From NCBI GenBank assembly GCA_963693285.1, contig OY848924.1, positions 7,488,400-7,552,399 on the forward strand: a DNA stretch of 64,000 nt, given 5' to 3'. Shown in pieces: positions 1-11,231 of this stretch. Position 1 is the stretch's first letter. Each line of letters opens with the position of its first letter. The position numbers and the translations under genes are program-made. Origin of the DNA: Xestospongia muta (taxonomy: Eukaryota; Porifera; Demospongiae; Haplosclerida; Petrosiidae). A model generated the notes under the pieces. The model did no database searches and was not told the origin of the DNA. It saw only the letters and a program-made list of their open reading frames with translations.

Positions 1-2099
1 CAAGTGAAAAACCTGGTGATTTATCCACAAACAGTTGCTCCTAGTATTGGTTTCTCTCAAGACATAGACATTGTTGGTAGCTGTATAGCAAATGCTAGTC
101 CAATGTCAGCTAATCTTCAGTTAACTTGTAAACTATATGGAGTTTGGGATAATGTAGCTGTCTCATGTTCTTGTAATCCTGGTTATGAATTAATTAACAA
201 TATCTCTTGTGATGGTAAGTATGATATATTTCAATGTTCAGTATGTTATATCTTATACACACACAGCTTGTTTAGAAGGTTACTACAAGTCATCTCAAGG
301 TAATGACTTATGTAAGGAGTGTCCTGTTAACAGTAACTCCACTACATCTAGTACATCTAGTTGTACTTGTTTAACAGGTTATTATCGAAGTAGATATGAA
401 GATGTTAGCTCAACTTGTACTGGTAAGTATTTTAATTTTTATATCATTTAATGTCAAAGGAATAGCAATTTAACAACTTTAAATAACATATAACACTAGA
501 GTTACTGTACATACACTGTAAAAATTGATTTGTTGATTTAACTAATATATTGTTATACAGGTTGTATGTAACGAACTTAATATGGTGTGAAAGTAAACAT
601 AACACTGTTTTGATTACTAATATTATTAATATTATATTTATTAGTAATAAAAACAGTGTTATGTCTGTTTTCACATCATATTAATTTGCTACCTGCAACC
701 TGTATAACAATACATTGGTTAAATCAACAGTGTAAAAGGATATTTAATTAAACTATTAATAAATTTTGTAAATTGTTGAAATAAACTTTTCACACTATAG
801 ATTCTGGTAATATAATAAAGTATCTGTCTAGCACTCTATCTCCTGAGAATGACAAATCAGAATATATTATAGCTCTTATGCTCCAGATCCCAAATTTATA
901 ATATTTCATTAAAAACTTGCAATTCATTTTCTTTTTCCTTCTTAGCTCCTCCTACTTCTCCTATGGGTTTTCATAACACTAGCATATTGAGTACCTCATT
1001 CAACATAACTTGGACAGCACCCAGTGATACAGGAGGTCGTACAGATATCTTCTATATTGTAACTATTACTGGTAGATCTATTAATAAAACATTTAATATA
1101 ACTGATACACAATATACTTTCACTGGATTAAATCCTTTTACATCTTATACTGTGAGTGTTAGAGCAGGAAATGGAGTATCTGATCAAGACTCTAGCAATG
1201 ATGTTAACAGGACTGTCAGTATTACTGTCACTACTCCTAACTCTGGTCCTACAAAACCTTTGGATGTTAACTTGGGGACATCACAGGTTACTGGAGTTGC
1301 CTCTATTTTAACATGGAGAGCACCTGCTAATACATATGGGACTCTACAGGGATATCATATACTCACTAACATTGTTAACAATAGTACTGGGGCTAGAGTG
1401 GTAATTACATTACCAAATACAATAACTAGATATGATTTGGATAATCTTGATATCCAACCAGGGACATATTATATCTGGGTAACTAGTATTAAATAGAATA
1501 ATTATATGTAATATTGATATACTATAGATTCGAGCTGTCAATGAATATGGTCCAGGTGAAGTGTCCAGTTCTCAGATATATGTCCGAACTGAAGGTATAT
1601 TATGATAATATGATCACATGTTCTAGAACTGTTTTTTTTAGAATCACAAACTTTTCTGAACATAGCACTATCTGTTTCTTTCGGTCTTGTTAGCTTCATT
1701 TGTTTTCTCTTACTTGCTACTATCATCTCTATATGTATAGTTTACAGATTGTTGAAGAGAAGAGAGTCCTTATCATCAAAGCAAAGGTCTATAGCTCAAG
1801 ACACACCAATGGAGTTAAATGTTTTATTCAATGTTGGACCTAACTATCATTTAAGACAAGAGGACAATCGTGGCTATTATTATATTGATAAGATTGCAAG
1901 TTTTCCTCAAAAGACACCAACATCTACTAACCCATCAGCTAGTCACTATGACTACATTGATGATATAGACTGCAAAGCGCAAGAGACTTCTACAGCTGTC
2001 ACTACTAGCACTGGTCCTGTTTATGAACCAGTTGCTGATGAACAAAGCTTAAGTGATAATACTTTGAAAGACGAACAGGAATATTTAAAAATTATGTAA
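1..2099 (+). CDS. Kinase-less Eph-like receptor, copy A (5' end outside window)
   Basis: Single-pass receptor with an Eph-type ectodomain. Exons: 1-214 (end of ligand-binding domain and Cys-rich start, NLVIYPQTVAPS...GSCIANAS), 267-422 (EGF-like/GCC2 segment, ACLEGYYKSS...), 946-1478 (two FN3 domains; the first has the Eph-like DTGGR and AGNGVS), 1528-1594 (last strand of FN3-2, IRAVNEYGPG), 1642-2099 (TM about SVSFGLVSFICFLLLATII, then the tail). Phases agree throughout. The tail is about 130 residues, has no kinase domain, and carries several Tyr motifs (HYDYID, VYEPV, EYLKIM). The start lies upstream of the window. The next copy begins 195 bp downstream. Eph homology rests on domain order and motif matches seen by eye; the function is inferred. 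Confidence 0.85.
513..733. mobile_element. 221-bp foldback (MITE-like) insertion in intron of copy A
   Basis: The two ends are long inverted repeats. The left arm contains TGTTGATTTAACTAATATAT, and the right arm is its near-exact reverse complement ending in CAACAGTGT. The inner arms (ACATAACACTG...CAGTGTTATGT) also pair. The matching introns of copy B (about 3722-3735) and copy F (about 12390-12410) read straight from CTGTACAT or CTGTAGAC into AAAAGGAT, an empty site that defines the insertion. No coding capacity. Confidence 0.7.
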
Positions 2100-2293
2100 C
2101 AGACAAAACTTTAAAGAATCTTGTAATAATTACTCCAACATTTATACTCTATGTATTTTATTAATTCTACTCAATGTTTTTTTTAAATAAGATGTATTTA
2201 CTTCCTCTTTCAATTGTGACTAGACAATACAATTAATTTTATTAATATTATTTAATTATAGCAATATTCATTGATGTTTTCATATACCATATC

Positions 2294-4763
2294 ATGGAGA
2301 GAGTTACTAGTTGTTATCTGTCTCTCTTGTTGTCCATATATGTTACTACAGTAGTAGTTACTCAGTCAGTGGCTCCTTATGATGGTGATAGCTATTGTCT
2401 AGATCAGAGTGGTAGAGTACCTCCCTCTAATACTGAACGGATATTGGTAGATACACAGAATTACCAATCTGGTGCTCTAGTGACTGCTACAGGAGGTAAT
2501 GGTATCTGGTTATCTGTTGCTTTTGATAATCCTAATGGTGCTTCTATCCAAAGGGTAAGAAATGACTATTATCATTCAATAGTACATTTTTTTTCTATTT
2601 TCACAGTGGTTTGACAATATTCAAGGTATTGAATGTAAACATTATATTATAGCTTGTGGCAAGGATACTCCAGGACAAGATAACTGGCTAATAACTCAGT
2701 ATATTAATATCACTGATGTTGGTGTTAAAGAACTGACCATTAATGTGACATTTGTTACTGATATTACTTGTACTAACTGCTCACAGTCATACTCAATTTC
2801 AGCTTTTCAAACTAATGAGGTCAATGAGACATTTCGTAATAATAGTAATGTCTATTATGACACAGGAGTACAAATCTATTATACTTTTAATCAAACTTTT
2901 GGTCAGGATATATTTAAAATATCTTCTACTGGTCTATATTTAGCAGTAGTAGATAAAGGATCTTGTACAGGAATACAACGTCTTGTAGTGTACTATGACA
3001 TATGTCCTTATCAAGTGAAAAACCTGGTGATTTATCCACAAACAGTTGCTCCTAGTATTGGTTTCTCTCAAGACATAGACACTGTTGGTAGCTGTGTAGA
3101 GAATGCTAGTCCAGTGTCAACTAATCTTCAGTTAACTTGTAAACTAAATGGAGTTTGGGATAATGTACCTGTCTCATGTTCGTGTAATCCTGGTTATAAA
3201 TTAAGTGACAATATCTCTTGTGATGGTAAGTATGATATATTTCAATGTTCAGTATGTTATATCTTATACACACACAGCTTGTTTAGAAGGTTACTACAAG
3301 TCATCTCAAGGTAATGACTTATGTGAGAAGTGTCCTGATAACAGTAACTCCACTACATCTGGTGCAACTAGCTGTACTTGTTTAACAGGTTATTATCGAA
3401 GTAGATATGAAGATGTTAGTTCAGCTTGTACAGGTGAGTATTTAGTTAAGTAAATTACTACTTATCTTAAACTAACAACGTGTAGTTGTGTAGTCCTAAT
3501 TGAATGTACAAACTTGTACAGTAATCATTAGTCACAATTGTGTGACCACAGTTAACACGACTTATTAGTTGATCAGATGTAGAGTCAAGTGATAAACTGT
3601 TTATTATGAGGAAAAAGACTAACACTTTGTGCACATTTTGTGAGTATTTTAGTTTATATATCACTTAATGTCAAAGGAATAGCAATTAGCAACTTTATAT
3701 AATATATAACACTACAAGTTACTGTACATAAAAGGATGTTTTATTAAACTATTTTTAAATTGTATAAATTGTTTAATAAACTTCAGACTATAGATTGTAT
3801 TAAGAAGTACTTGTCTAGCACTCTATCTCCAGGGAATGACAATTTGGAATATAGTACCAGCTCTTATACTCCAGATACCAAATTTACAGTATTTTGTCAA
3901 AACACTTACTCTTCATTTGTTTCTCTCTCTTAGCTCCTCCTACTTCTCCTTTGGGTTTTCATAACACTAGCACATTGAGTACCTCATTCAACATAACTTG
4001 GACTACACCCAGTGATACAGGAGGTCGTGCAGATATCTTCTATATTGTAACTATTACTGGTAGATCTATTAATAAAACAGTTAATATAACTGATACACAA
4101 TATAGTTTCACTGGATTAAATCCTTTTACAACTTATACTGTGAGTGTTAGAGCAGGAAATGGAGTATCTGATCAAGACTCTAGCAATGATGTTAACAGGA
4201 CTGTCAGTATTACTGTCACTACTTTGGGAGGTATAAAAATCAAATATTTATTTTTTATTCTATTAATTATTATTTCAGAACAAACATCTTCAAGTTTCAT
4301 ACTATCAGTCTCTTTGAGCCTCACTTTTTGTCTTCTTTTACTGCTCACTATCTCTAGTACTGTGTGTATAATTTACAGATTATGGAAGAGAAAAGTATCA
4401 TCACTATCACAGCAATCACAAAGGTCTACAGTCCAGGACACATCAATGGAGTTTGACATACCACACAACATAAGATCTAACTATCATGTTATGCAAAAAA
4501 GAAATCATAGATATATACACATTGATGAGATTGCAAGCTTTCCTCCGAGGAAACCAGTATACACTGACTCCTCATCACATAAAACTCAAGATATCTCCCT
4601 CCAAAGAAAAGATGGTCACTATGATCATATTAAACCTAAAGTAGAGGAGACTTCTACAGCTGTCACTAACAATGATCCTTCTTATGAATATGTTGGTGAC
4701 AAACAAAGTGATGCCACTTTGAAAATGCAAGAGAAAAAAGTCACATACTTAAAAATTTTATAA
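2294..4763 (+). CDS. Kinase-less Eph-like receptor, copy B (one FN3, long tail with ITIM)
   Basis: Complete gene, about 605 aa. Exons 2294-2554 (signal peptide MERVTSCYLSLLLS..., start of ligand-binding domain), 2607-3225 (rest of the Eph-like LBD, with NWLITQYI, GLYLAVVDKGSC and VVYYDICP matching Eph signatures), 3278-3433 (EGF-like), 3934-4230 (single FN3), 4279-4763 (TM and tail). The exon sum is a multiple of three. Unlike copies A and E it lacks the second FN3. The tail has no kinase; it carries YHVM, HYDHIK, YEYV and a C-terminal VTYLKIL that fits the ITIM consensus V-x-Y-x-x-I. The last intron (4231-4278, 48 bp) is in frame and stop-free, so retention would still give a protein. The ligand is unknown. 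Confidence 0.9.
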
Positions 4764-5250
4764 ATTTACAGTGAACTAGACTAAAGCAGCTTTAAGAAGC
4801 ATTTTTAATTAAACTAAATTGAATTAAATTGATGAAGTATTGAACTTAACTTTACTAAAACTAAATTGATTCAATTAAAATTCATCATTTGATTATAAAA
4901 TAAATGATAGTAGTCACATGACTTGTATCTTGTAGTACTAAAAAATTGCTGGTTGGAGCTCAGGATGAATATATTTGATTGTCTACGACAGTCTCTGTAT
5001 CAAGGTCTCCATCTCCTTTACCTAATCCACTATCTCTTTTAAACTAAAACATCACCACTTGTGACATCATCAGCTTCACCTCCTATATCGTTATTAGGAA
5101 AGTCCTCAGTGATATTATCTGCTTTATCTACCTCTACAACAGAACTGCCTATTCCAACACCAAGTATTAGGGAATTGTGTTTATATTGATCCTAGAGTCA
5201 ATGTTAGATATTGTACAAATACAGTTGCCACAATCACATGACAATATAAA

Positions 5251-5427
5251 TGTGGGGTGGTTCTTGGTGTAACTTGACTATGATGACATCATAATGAAAT
5301 GACACATAGTGATGTCATCATATTGATGACATCACCTAAACCCTAAACCAAACCTAACATTATTAACTCTATAACACATAGTAATGTCATCATAGGACAT
5401 GTTGTTACATCATCAGTCAAGTACCCA
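5251..5427. mobile_element. MITE copy 1 (TGGGGTGGTTCTTGG ends)
   Basis: Starts with TGGGGTGGTTCTTGGTGTAA, and internally carries repeated TGATGACATCA palindromes. It is flanked by ATATAAA on both sides (5244-5250 and 5429-5435). The related segment at 7783-7800 has the uninterrupted site ACAATATAAAGATACAAG, an empty allele. The right end is truncated. A 7-8 bp target duplication would suit a hAT-type element. Confidence 0.75.
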
Positions 5428-5757
5428 AATATAAAGAAAGATACAAGTGTACTTCCTGCTGGCATTAAATTTCATAAAATAAATGATCAGACTTCCATAT
5501 TAATTATCAAAGAATTTGATCCCCAGACACAAGAGGGACTGAATCATTGTAGAACTGTTGTTGAAACTTGAAAAGGGTGATGTTGTTGACAGATTCAAAA
5601 TCTATTGATTTACAATATACATACGTACGTACATACATATATATATTGCATGTAACACCAATGTACCCTTGACAATCATGTGGATCTACTCATCATCACA
5701 CAAAACTCAAGATGTCTCCCTGCAAAGACAAGATGGTCACTATGATTACATTAAACC

Positions 5758-5936
5758 GGGTGCTTCTTGGTGTAACTTGACTGATGATGTAATAACTTGT
5801 ACTATGATGACATCACTTGTGTAATAATAATGTTAAATTTGGTTTAGGGTTTAAGTGATGTCATCAATATGATGGCATCACTATGCGTCATTTCATTATG
5901 ATGTCATCATAGTCAAGTTACACCAAGAACCACCCC
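5758..5936. mobile_element. MITE copy 2, inverted orientation
   Basis: Same family as 5251-5427 but reversed and with both ends. Left GGGTGCTTCTTGGTGTAACT, right AGTTACACCAAGAACCACCC. It is flanked by ATTAAAC on both sides (5750-5756 and 5937-5943). The paralogous tail sequence at about 8146-8160 lacks it. No ORF. Confidence 0.8.
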
Positions 5937-6144
5937 ATTAAACTAAAAGGAGAGGAGGCTTTTTACAGCTGCCACTAATACTGGTCCTTCTTACGAATCT
6001 GTTGGTGACTTTGAAAATACAAAATAAAGTCAGATAGGTGAAATCATATAAATTTGCAAGGGAAATCTGGAAAAATTATCTTTTTTGGAGTAATAATAAA
6101 TCAATAATTATTAACAACATTGTTATTTCTTTTATGTAACCAAC

Positions 6145-7325
6145 ATGGTAATGGAGAGAGTTACTAGTTGTTATCTGTCTCTCTTGTTGTATATATGTGT
6201 TACTACAGTAGTAGTTACTCAGTCAGTGGCTCCTTATGATGCTGATAGTAGTTGTCTAGATCAGAGTGGTAGAGTACCTACCTCTAATACTGAACGGATA
6301 TTGCTAGATACACAGAATTATCAATCTGGTGGTCTAGTGACTGCTGGAGGAGGTAATGGTATCTGGTTATCTGTTGATTTTGATGAACCAAATAGTCCTT
6401 TCCATCGAAGAGTAAGTTAATTATTTCAACATTATTTAATAAGATTTTTTGTTTCTCTAGTGGTATGAAGGTAGTCAAAGTAATGAATGTAAGCATAATA
6501 TATTAGCTTGTGGCAAGAATACTATTCCAAGTCAAGATAACTGGCTAATAACTCAATATATCAATATCACTGATGTTGGAGTTAAAGAACTGACTATTAA
6601 TGTGACATTTGCTACTGATTGTAGTTGTACTAACTGTCTACAGTCATACTCAATTTCAGCCTTTCAAACTAATGAGATCAATGAGACATTTCGTAATAAT
6701 AGTAATATCTATTATGACACAGGAATACGACTTATTCACACTGCTGGACAAAACAAGTTTACTTTTGCTCAAGGCAGATTTACAATATCTTCTACTGGTC
6801 TATATTTAGCAGTAGTAGATAAAGGATCTTGTACAGGAATACTACGTCTTGTAGTGTATTATGACATATGTCCTTATCAAGTGAAAAACCTGGTCATTTA
6901 TCCACAAACAGTTGCTCCTAGTATTGCTTTCTCTCAAGATATAGACACTGTTGGTAGCTGTGTAGAGAATGCTAGTCCAGTGTCAGCTAATCTTCAGTTA
7001 ACTTGTGAACTAAATGGAGTTTGGGATAATGTAGCTGTCTCATGACATTGTAATCCTGGTTATGGATTAAGTAACAATATCTCTTGTGATGGTAAGTACA
7101 ATATAATTCAATGTTCAGTACGTTATATTTCTGTCAGTCAGTAAGTTAATGTAATGATACATATTTCTATTTATTCTCATCATTGTTAGCACTACCACCC
7201 CCTATGCCTTCATCAATACCTCCCAATGTGACATCATCAGTACCACACCATGTGACCTCATTGGTAATGCCCCTTGTGACCTATTTAGTATTGATTATGG
7301 TCATCTTTAAATTGGTATTAGACTA
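6145..7325 (+). pseudogene. Eph-like copy D: truncated by in-frame TGA, fused to mucin-like exon
   Basis: Exon 6145-6411 (signal peptide; a second in-frame ATG is at 6151) and exon 6461-7091 encode a normal-looking Eph-like LBD. At 7043-7045 the conserved TGT (first Cys of SCSCNPGY) is TGA, with no frameshift. After the usual donor at 7092, the EGF-like exon is missing. Instead an acceptor at 7188-7189 leads to a phase-1 exon from 7190 (LPPPMPSSIPPNVTSS) clearly related to the mucin exon at 18887-19417, open to a TAA at 7323. FN3 and TM are absent. It is either a pseudogene or a source of a soluble LBD of about 240 residues; I favour pseudogene. Confidence 0.75.
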
Positions 7326-8009
7326 AAGCAGCTTTAAGAAGCATTTTATTTAAACTAAATTGAATTAAATTGATGAAGTATTGAGCTTGACTTAAATAAA
7401 ACTAAATTGATTCAATTAAAATTTATCATTTGATTATAAATAAATGATAGCAGTCACATGACTTGTATCTTGTAGTGCTAAAAAATTGCTGGTTGGAGCT
7501 CAGGATGAATATATTTGATTGTCTATAACAGTCTCTGTATCAAGGTCTCCATCTTCTTTACCTAATCCACTGTCTCCTTTAAACTAAAACGTCACCACTT
7601 GTGACATCATTAGCTTCACCTCCTATATCGTTATTAGGAAAGTCCTCAGTGATATTATCTGCTTTATCTACCTCTACAACAGAATTCCCTATTCCAACAC
7701 CAAGTATTAAGGAATTGTGTTTATATTGATCCTAGAGTCAATGTTAGATGTTGTACAAATACAGTTGCCACAATCACATGACAATATAAAGATACAAGTG
7801 TACTTCCTGCTGGCATTAAATTTTCATAAAATAAATGATCAGACTTCCATTTTAATTATCAAAGAATTTGATCCCCAGACACAAGAGGGACTGAATCATT
7901 GTAGAAGTGTTGTTGAAACTTGAAAAGGATGATCTTGTTGACAGATTCAAAACCTATTGATTTATAATATAAATACATAGATACATAGATACATACATAC
8001 ATACATACA

Positions 8010-8045
<36 letters not shown>

Positions 8046-8275
8046 TATTGCATGTAACACCAGTGTACCCTTGACAATCATGTGGATCTACTCATGATCA
8101 CACAAAACTCAAGATATCTCCCTGCAAAGACAAGATGGTCACTAGATTACATTAAATCTAAAGTAGAGGAGACTTCTACAGCTGCCACTAACACTGGTCC
8201 TTTTTATGAATCAGTTGATGACTTTGAAAATACAAAAGGAGAAAGTCAGATACTTGAAAATTATATAAATTTGCA
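7320..8275 (+). pseudogene. Degenerate mucin/Ig/receptor-tail chimera (segment S2)
   Basis: Second copy of the segment at 4778-6027, without the two MITEs. It holds a mucin-like stretch at about 7586-7710, an Ig-like stretch at about 7705-7955 with DQTSILIIKEFDPQTQEG, and a tail remnant at about 8078-8275 (VEETSTAATNTGP, FYESVDDF). A one-base loss in the conserved GGTCACTATGATTAC shifts the tail frame, and stops lie in the Ig part. It supports a segmental duplication of about 2.5 kb that includes an Eph-like gene. Confidence 0.75.
7975..8044. repeat. (CATA)n microsatellite
   Basis: About 65 bp of ATAC/CATA units inside segment S2. The S1 copy has only a short version (about 5617-5645). Frames through it give meaningless MYVC repeats on the opposite strand. 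Confidence 0.9.
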
Positions 8276-8405
8276 GGGGACATCTGGAAAAATAATATTT
8301 CTTCGCTTATTTTTTGGAGTAATATTCATTATTAATAATTATTAATAATTATTAATAATTATTAATAATAATATTGTTTATGTCTTTTACGTAACCAACA
8401 GAGCA

Positions 8406-10767
8406 ATGGAGGGACTTACTAGTTGTTATCTGTCTCTCTTGTTGTCCATATATGTTACTACACTAGTAGTTACTCAGTCAGTGGCTCCTTATGATGGTGA
8501 TAGCTATTGTCTAAATCAGAGTGGTAGAGTACCTACCTCTAATACTGAACGGATATTGCTAGATACACAGAATTATCAATCTGGTGCTCTAGTGAATGCT
8601 ACAGGAGGTAATGGTATCTGGTTATCTGTTGATTTTGATGACATAAACAGTACCAATTTTTTATATAAAGGAGTGAGTTAACCTACGTTTTGTTGTGTTA
8701 CTTTAGAAATTTCATTTTACAGGGTTGGTATGACGATAATGAAGGTGATCATTGTGAACATAATCTTACAGTTTGTGGCACTGATCAATCAGGAGAAGAC
8801 AACTGGCTAATAACTCAGTATATCAATATCACTGATGTTGGAGTCAAAGAACTGACCATTAATGTGACATTTGCTACTGATAGTGCTTGTACTAACTGTC
8901 AACAGTCATACTCAATTTGGGCCTTTCAAACTAATGAGATCAATGAGACATTTCGTAATAATATTAATGTCTATTATGACACAGGAGTACAACTCAATTA
9001 TACTTTTAATCAAACTTTTGGTCAGGACAGATTTAATGTCACTTCTACTGGTCTATATTTAGCAGTAGTAGATAAAGGATCTCGTACAGGAATACAACGT
9101 CTTGTAGTATACTATGACATATGTCCTTATCAAGTGAAAAACCTGGTGATTTATCCACGAACAGTTGCTCCTAGTATTGGTTTCTCTCAAGACATAGACA
9201 CTGTTGGTAGCTGTGTAGAGAATGCTAGTCCAGTGTCAACTAATCTTCAGTTAACTTGTGAACTAAATGGAGTTTGGGATAATGTAGCTGTCTCATGTTC
9301 TTGTAATCCTGGTTATGAATTAAGTAACAACATGTCTTGTGATGGTAAGTATGATATATTTCAATGTTCAATATGTTATATCTTATACACACACAGCTTG
9401 TTTAAAAGGTTACTACAAGTCATGTCAAGGTAATGACTTATGTGAGAAGTGTCCTGATAACAGTAACTCCACTACATCTGGTACAACTAGTTGTACTTGT
9501 TTAACAGGTTATTATCGAAGTAGATATGAAGATGTTAGTTCAGCTTGTACTGGTGAGTATCATTGTCATGTACATTATCTCCATATATAATATTATATTT
9601 TAATTTGGACCACAAACACCATTTTATGTAAACAACCGTGGTAAATCCCTGATGTAGTTAATTGTCAAAGTATGGTTTTATTATAGTATTAGTAAACCAT
9701 TACTCATGTACTTGTACCATACAAAAGAATTAATTTACTCAAAAGATCTTATCATGTTATTATGACAGGAGTCATGATAACATTAGGATGATTTTTTCAA
9801 TTATACACATGTCATTGTATTAGTTCATAACTACTTTGTTTTTACTCAATTTGTGAAACACAATAATTTATTTATTATATTTTCTTTCTCCCTTCCTTCT
9901 TATAGCTCCTCCTAGTTCTCCTATGGGTCTTCATAACACTAGCACATTGAGTACCTCATTCAACATAACTTGGACTACACCCAGTTATACAGGAGGTCGT
10001 GCAGATATCTTCTATATTGTAACTATTACTGGTAGATCTATTAATATTAATATAACTGATACACAATATACTTTCACTGGATTAAATCCTTTTACAACTT
10101 ATACTGTGAGTGTTAGAGCAGGAAATGGAGTATCTGATCAAGACTCTAGCAATGATGTTAACAGGACTGTCAGTATTATTGTCACTACTCTTAACCCTGG
10201 TCCTACAAAACCTCTGGATGTTAACTTGGGGACATCAGTTACTGGAGTTGTCTCTATTTTAACATGGAGAGCACCTGCTAATACATATGGGACTCTACAG
10301 GGATATCATATACTCACTAACACTGTTAACAACAGTGCTGAGGCTAAAGTGGTAATTAAATTACCAAATACAACAACTAGATATGATTTGGATAATCTTA
10401 ATATCCAACCAGGGACATATTATATCTGGGTAACTAGTATTAAATATAATAATTATATGTAATATTGATGTACTATAGATTCAAGCTGTCAACCAATATG
10501 GTCCAGGTGAAGTGTCCAGTTCTCAGATATATGTCCGAACTGAAGGTATATGTATAATTACTTAATGCTTTATTTAAATGTTCAATTTCAGAGCCACAAA
10601 AATCCTCTAACAGAACACTATCTGTTACTTTGGGTCTTGTTGTTTCTATTTGCCTTCTCTTACTTGTTACTGTCATCTCTATATGTGTAGTTTACAGATT
10701 ATTGAAGAGACGAAGAAGAAAGTTAAGCTATAGAGAGCACTACATACCATTGGAAACTAAGATTTAG
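8406..10767 (+). CDS. Kinase-less Eph-like receptor, copy E (two FN3, short tail)
   Basis: Complete gene, about 603 aa. Exons 8406-8672 (signal peptide MEGLTSCYLSLLLS, LBD start), 8723-9344 (LBD and Cys-rich), 9397-9552 (EGF-like), 9906-10429 (FN3-1 and most of FN3-2), 10479-10545 (end of FN3-2), 10592-10767 (TM and tail). The exon sum is a multiple of three. The tail after the TM is only about 20 residues (KRRRRKLSYREHYIPLETKI), basic with two tyrosines, quite unlike the long tails of copies A and B. The long intron before FN3 also differs from that of A, B and F and matches the second one in copy G, so E and G form a subgroup. One LBD Cys seen in the other copies is Arg here (GSRTG against GSCTG). 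Confidence 0.9.
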
Positions 10768-10952
10768 TGTTCATCTTCAATAAAAACTGAAAGTAATTTA
10801 GTAAAGTCCTTTTTTGTGAAATACAACTGAGAGAATTTTAATTAAGTAACCTTTGATTTAAATTCCTTCGAATTTAAGTGAACATCAAACTTGTGAAAGA
10901 GAGTCATTGTGTTATGACTAAATTAATAATTAATAATGTTTTGTCTCAGCTA

Positions 10953-11085
10953 ACATTAACAGGTGGGTTTAGTTTGTGGTATGATGCTTTACAGGTAGGC
11001 ATAGTTTGTGACATGATGCTTTATAAAGAAGTATAGTTTGTGGTATGATGCTTTATAGGTAGGTATAGTTTGTGACATGATAGTG
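10953..11085. repeat. Four-copy minisatellite of about 33 bp
   Basis: Alternating units around TAGTTTGTGGTATGATGCTT and TAGTTTGTGACATGATGCTT, downstream of copy E. No coding potential. The rest of 10768-11230 is AT-rich and shows nothing else. Confidence 0.7.
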
Positions 11086-11231
11086 TCTATAATGAACGAC
11101 ATCATAGAATTATTGTATCCAATGTTAACTATAACAATATCTATGGCTCACATTTTCATTGTTTTATTATTGTAACTAACATTAAATAAATTGAACAATA
11201 CATTATATACAAATTCTTTACTAAAATAATA

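Larger units (their letters stand above)
4778..6027 (+). pseudogene. Degenerate mucin/Ig/receptor-tail chimera (segment S1)
   Basis: Between copies B and D lies non-functional DNA with recognisable pieces in order. A Ser/Thr-rich stretch at about 5045-5165 (SPLVTSSASPPIS) resembles the mucin exon of the VWA/Ig gene. An Ig-like stretch at about 5165-5600 (NDQTSILIIKEFDPQTQEGL) matches the Ig exon at 18408-18719 of that same gene, in inverted orientation. A remnant of the long Tyr tail exon lies at about 5690-6027 (HKTQD, ...SYESVGDF). Stops and frameshifts break all three, and two MITE copies interrupt it. A close relative lies at 7320-8275. No intact ORF. Confidence 0.75.
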
